This document shows, piece by piece, positions 22,685 through 23,862 of a stretch of 23,862 bases of DNA. The position numbers were made by a program, and so were the translations under genes. Origin of the DNA: LDYB01 sp037442385 (GTDB lineage Bacteria > Armatimonadota > Fimbriimonadia > Fimbriimonadales > GBS-DC); NCBI GenBank assembly GCA_037442385.1, contig JBBIQJ010000017.1:1-23862 (forward strand). The letters run 5' to 3'. The number at the start of each line of letters is the position of its first letter. Position 1 is the first letter of the stretch. The notes below the pieces were generated by a model. It made no database searches and was not told the origin of the DNA. It saw nothing but the letters and a program-made list of their open reading frames with translations.

Positions 22685-22726
22685 ATGTATCAACTATCTG
22701 CCGCGCCGCAGAAACGGCTAAGCTAA
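22685..22726 (+). CDS. Possible 13-residue leaderless peptide inside the small RNA
   Basis: ATG at 22685, 5 nt after TATAAT, opens a frame reading MYQLSAAPQKRLS and stopping at TAA (22724-22726). The spacing equals that of the other leaderless genes in this window, so the RNA could be translated. The peptide has no amino-acid run of the kind used in attenuation. It may simply be a chance ORF. Confidence 0.25.
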   Translation: MYQLSAAPQKRLS

Positions 22727-22772
22727 GCCGCTTACCTCCTGAAACGGGGATTCGTCCCTGCCGTGCCTGCCA

Positions 22773-22801
22773 CCCCGGGCGGCAACGCCCGGGGTTTTTT
22801 T
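22773..22801 (+). terminator. Intrinsic terminator of the small RNA
   Basis: CCCCGGGCG (22773-22781) and CGCCCGGGG (22786-22794) form a perfect 9-bp stem closed by a GCAA tetraloop and followed by seven T (22795-22801). It ends at the last base of the convergent osmC stop codon. On the minus strand there is no T-tract, so it works in one direction. Confidence 0.9.
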
Positions 22802-23250
22802 CAGGCGCGGCTCCAGTCGGCATGCACTTCGAACTGGATTTGGTCGCTGAGGGAGTTGGATACGAGGCAGAAGGTCTTGGCGTCTCTCGCCAGTTTGAGG
22901 ATGTTCTCAATCTGGGCGTCGGTCGCGTCGGGCGCAACGGTGAAGCGGAGGTCAATCTCGAATCGGGTGAAGCGCAGGCGTCGCGTTTGCGGGTCGCGCT
23001 CTACGAGGCCCTGCACCTGAATTGCCTGCTTCTGAAGCGGGAGCTTTTTGAGCTCCGCCATGTAGGCAATAGTAATCACATAGCATGATGCCAGCGCCGC
23101 CAGCAACATCTCTTCAGGGCTGGGGCACCCCCCAGGACCACCGAAATCGGTCGGCACAGCAAACTGGCAGTGTAGCCCACCGGGCGACTGTAGCAAACCG
23201 ACGCTGTTGCTATCGCCTGTCCACTCGGCAGAAACAGAGAAAGTGTGCAT
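22801..23250 (-). CDS. OsmC/Ohr family peroxiredoxin-like protein
   Basis: A 149-residue thiol peroxidase of the OsmC/Ohr superfamily, expected to reduce organic hydroperoxides in the cytoplasm. The two active-site cysteines are C56 (AALASCYV, in the central helix) and C128 (AKTFCLVSNSL), and the conserved Glu is in PSPEEMLL (E47). The pattern GCPSPEEMLLAALASC with VERDPQTRRLRFTRFEIDLRF is OsmC-like rather than strict Ohr. The ATG has AAGGAGGT 5 nt upstream and a TATAAT box at 23278-23273, so it has its own promoter, unlike the leaderless genes. Its 3' end abuts the terminator of the convergent small RNA. Confidence 0.9.
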   Translation of the reverse strand: MHTFSVSAEWTGDSNSVGLLQSPGGLHCQFAVPTDFGGPGGCPSPEEMLLAALASCYVITIAYMAELKKLPLQKQAIQVQGLVERDPQTRRLRFTRFEIDLRFTVAPDATDAQIENILKLARDAKTFCLVSNSLSDQIQFEVHADWSRA

Positions 23251-23272
23251 CTTTTACCTCCTTCGGGTCAAG

Positions 23273-23278
23273 ATTATA
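23273..23278 (-). promoter_or_regulatory. -10 box (TATAAT) of osmC
   Basis: A perfect TATAAT on the minus strand lies 22 nt before the osmC ATG and predicts a leader of about 15 nt containing AAGGAGGT. It lies 11 nt after the stop codon of the small membrane protein. No -35 matching TTGACA is seen. Confidence 0.55.
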
Positions 23279-23289
23279 CCGTGCGTGGA

Positions 23290-23469
23290 CTACCGCTTAT
23301 CCATCAGTCGCCACAACTCCATCCATGCGGAAAACGGGTCCAGCGGGTTGCGCTCCATCTCGTCGCGCACCTCCGTGATTCGCTGGTTGAGCATGCGTAC
23401 ACGCACCGCTGCCCGCCACGCCAGAATGGCGATAATTACCACACAGCCCACCACAAATCCCCAGTTCAT
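23290..23469 (-). CDS. Small single-pass membrane protein, 59 residues
   Basis: The reading frame starts at the ATG at 23469, which overlaps the ruvC stop (ATGA), and ends at TAG 23290. Residues 4-21 form one membrane helix (GFVVGCVVIIAILAW). They are followed by a basic and then charged helix (RVRMLNQRITEVRDEMERN) and an amphipathic end (PFSAWMELWRLMDKR). This layout resembles small membrane-anchored coiled-coil proteins, but I recognise no family. Coupling to ruvC by the overlapping stop-start supports that it is translated. Confidence 0.65.
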   Translation of the reverse strand: MNWGFVVGCVVIIAILAWRAAVRVRMLNQRITEVRDEMERNPLDPFSAWMELWRLMDKR

Positions 23470-23862
23470 CGTGTGCCTCCCGAGAGCCGCAGGAGCGATT
23501 CGTGTTGTGCATGGCAGATACAGAGCGCGAGCGCGTCAGCCGCATCGTCAGGGCGTGGGACGGTCTCCAGCCCCAGCAGTTTCTGCACCATGCGTTGAAC
23601 CTGCGCTTTGTCCGCGCCGCCGTAGCCCGTTACGGCTTGTTTCACCTGAAGGGGCGTGTATTCGTACCATGGCAAGCCTGCTTGCGCAATTGCGAGCAGG
23701 GCAACGCCCGCCGCCCGTGCCACCTGCATCGCCGTGCGCCGATTCGTGCTGAACAACAACTGTTCCGTCACCGCCACATCGGGCTGGTAGTGGGCAATCA
23801 GGTTGCGAAGCCCCTGGTGCAGGCGCATCAATCGCTCGGGCAGCTCCAGCGACCGGGGGGTT
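23466..23862 (-). CDS. ruvC: Holliday junction resolvase RuvC, 5' end outside window
   Basis: The C-terminal 131 residues of RuvC, open to the right edge, so the start and the first catalytic Asp are not seen. Visible are the second acidic site in VAVTEQLLFSTNRRTA, the DNA-binding YTPLQVKQAVTGYGGADKAQVQRMV, and the last two acidic residues in PRPDDAADALALCICHA. It cleaves four-way junctions during recombination, normally with RuvAB. The frame begins in-frame with TPRSLELPERL at the edge. The stop TGA overlaps the start of the small membrane protein. ruvA and ruvB are not in the window. Confidence 0.92.
   Translation of the reverse strand, partial: TPRSLELPERLMRLHQGLRNLIAHYQPDVAVTEQLLFSTNRRTAMQVARAAGVALLAIAQAGLPWYEYTPLQVKQAVTGYGGADKAQVQRMVQKLLGLETVPRPDDAADALALCICHAQHESLLRLSGGTR

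Larger units (their letters stand above)
22685..22801 (+). ncRNA. Candidate small regulatory RNA of about 115 nt
   Basis: The stretch runs from the predicted start after an extended -10 box to an intrinsic terminator and contains no sizeable ORF. Predicted stems are TCTGC/GCAGA (22697-22712), CGGCT/AGCCG (22715-22730), ACGG-GGA-TTCG-TCC/CCGT with a CTG bulge (22744-22764), and the terminator. The segment CTTACCTCCTGAA (22731-22743) is left single-stranded and contains ACCTCCT, the anti-Shine-Dalgarno sequence. It does not match the motifs of 6S RNA, SRP RNA, tmRNA or a common riboswitch, and no plus-strand gene follows it. A base-pairing RNA is the best explanation. The calls are read by eye, without folding energies. 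Confidence 0.55.

Noticed and set aside
22685..22801. 6S RNA, SRP RNA, tmRNA or a riboswitch.
   Set aside because: Too short or lacking the defining motifs of the first three, and no gene lies downstream in the sense direction for a riboswitch to control.
1..23862. CRISPR arrays, tRNA or rRNA genes, insertion sequences.
   Set aside because: Reading for regularly spaced repeats, T-loop GGTTCGAATCC-like cores and transposase motifs gave nothing.

Overview
The window is about 23.9 kb of GC-rich bacterial chromosome with tightly packed genes and no rRNA, tRNA, insertion sequence or CRISPR array that I can see. KdsB (CMP-Kdo synthesis) points to a Gram-negative envelope. A secreted beta-propeller-like protein with a C-terminal dockerin repeat, beside a protein with a prepilin-associated H-X9-DG-like C-terminus, is a combination I associate with Armatimonadota (Fimbriimonadales-like genomes) and some Planctomycetes. 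The CheY is strikingly Thermotoga-like. The phylum assignment is inference, not proof.

Layout. 1-1630 (minus): DUF2089 zinc-ribbon/HTH regulator followed by a DUF4097 repeat protein that runs off the left edge. 1739-4101 (minus): H-X9-DG-like protein and dockerin protein, closed by an intrinsic terminator. 4163-5068: membrane-anchored unknown. 5069-5393: non-coding, with two perfect dyads that look like a dispersed repeat. 5394-7147: enoyl-CoA hydratase (LiuC-like) and 6-phosphofructokinase, tail to tail with mutS2 (7144-9483, minus). 9583-13499: a compact chemotaxis operon cheC-cheD-cheB-cheR-cheY-cheX, with adaptation enzymes, response regulator and two CheY-P phosphatase families but no CheA, CheW or receptor in view. 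13619-14121: a broken DUF433/DUF5615 toxin-antitoxin pair. 14122-16350 (minus): SpoIIM-family protein and a CcmA/CcmB-type ABC exporter. 16375-17823 (minus): soluble transhydrogenase. 17923-22496 (plus): DUF1015, kdsB, a MerR-type regulator and a large GT2-TPR glycosyltransferase. 22497-22800: no conventional gene, but two copies of a GGACTTAAGTCC palindrome, promoter elements and a short transcript with hairpins ending in a strong terminator. 22801-23862 (minus): ruvC (cut by the right edge), a 59-residue membrane protein and osmC.

Two themes stand out. First, many transcription-unit-initial genes have a TANNNT -10 box only 5-9 nt before the start codon and no Shine-Dalgarno, implying leaderless mRNAs, whereas operon-internal genes carry good Shine-Dalgarno sequences. 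Second, 22528-22801 looks like an autonomous regulated small RNA locus: paired operators, an extended -10, three hairpins, an exposed anti-Shine-Dalgarno ACCTCCT and a GNRA-looped terminator. This is the best candidate for something undescribed.
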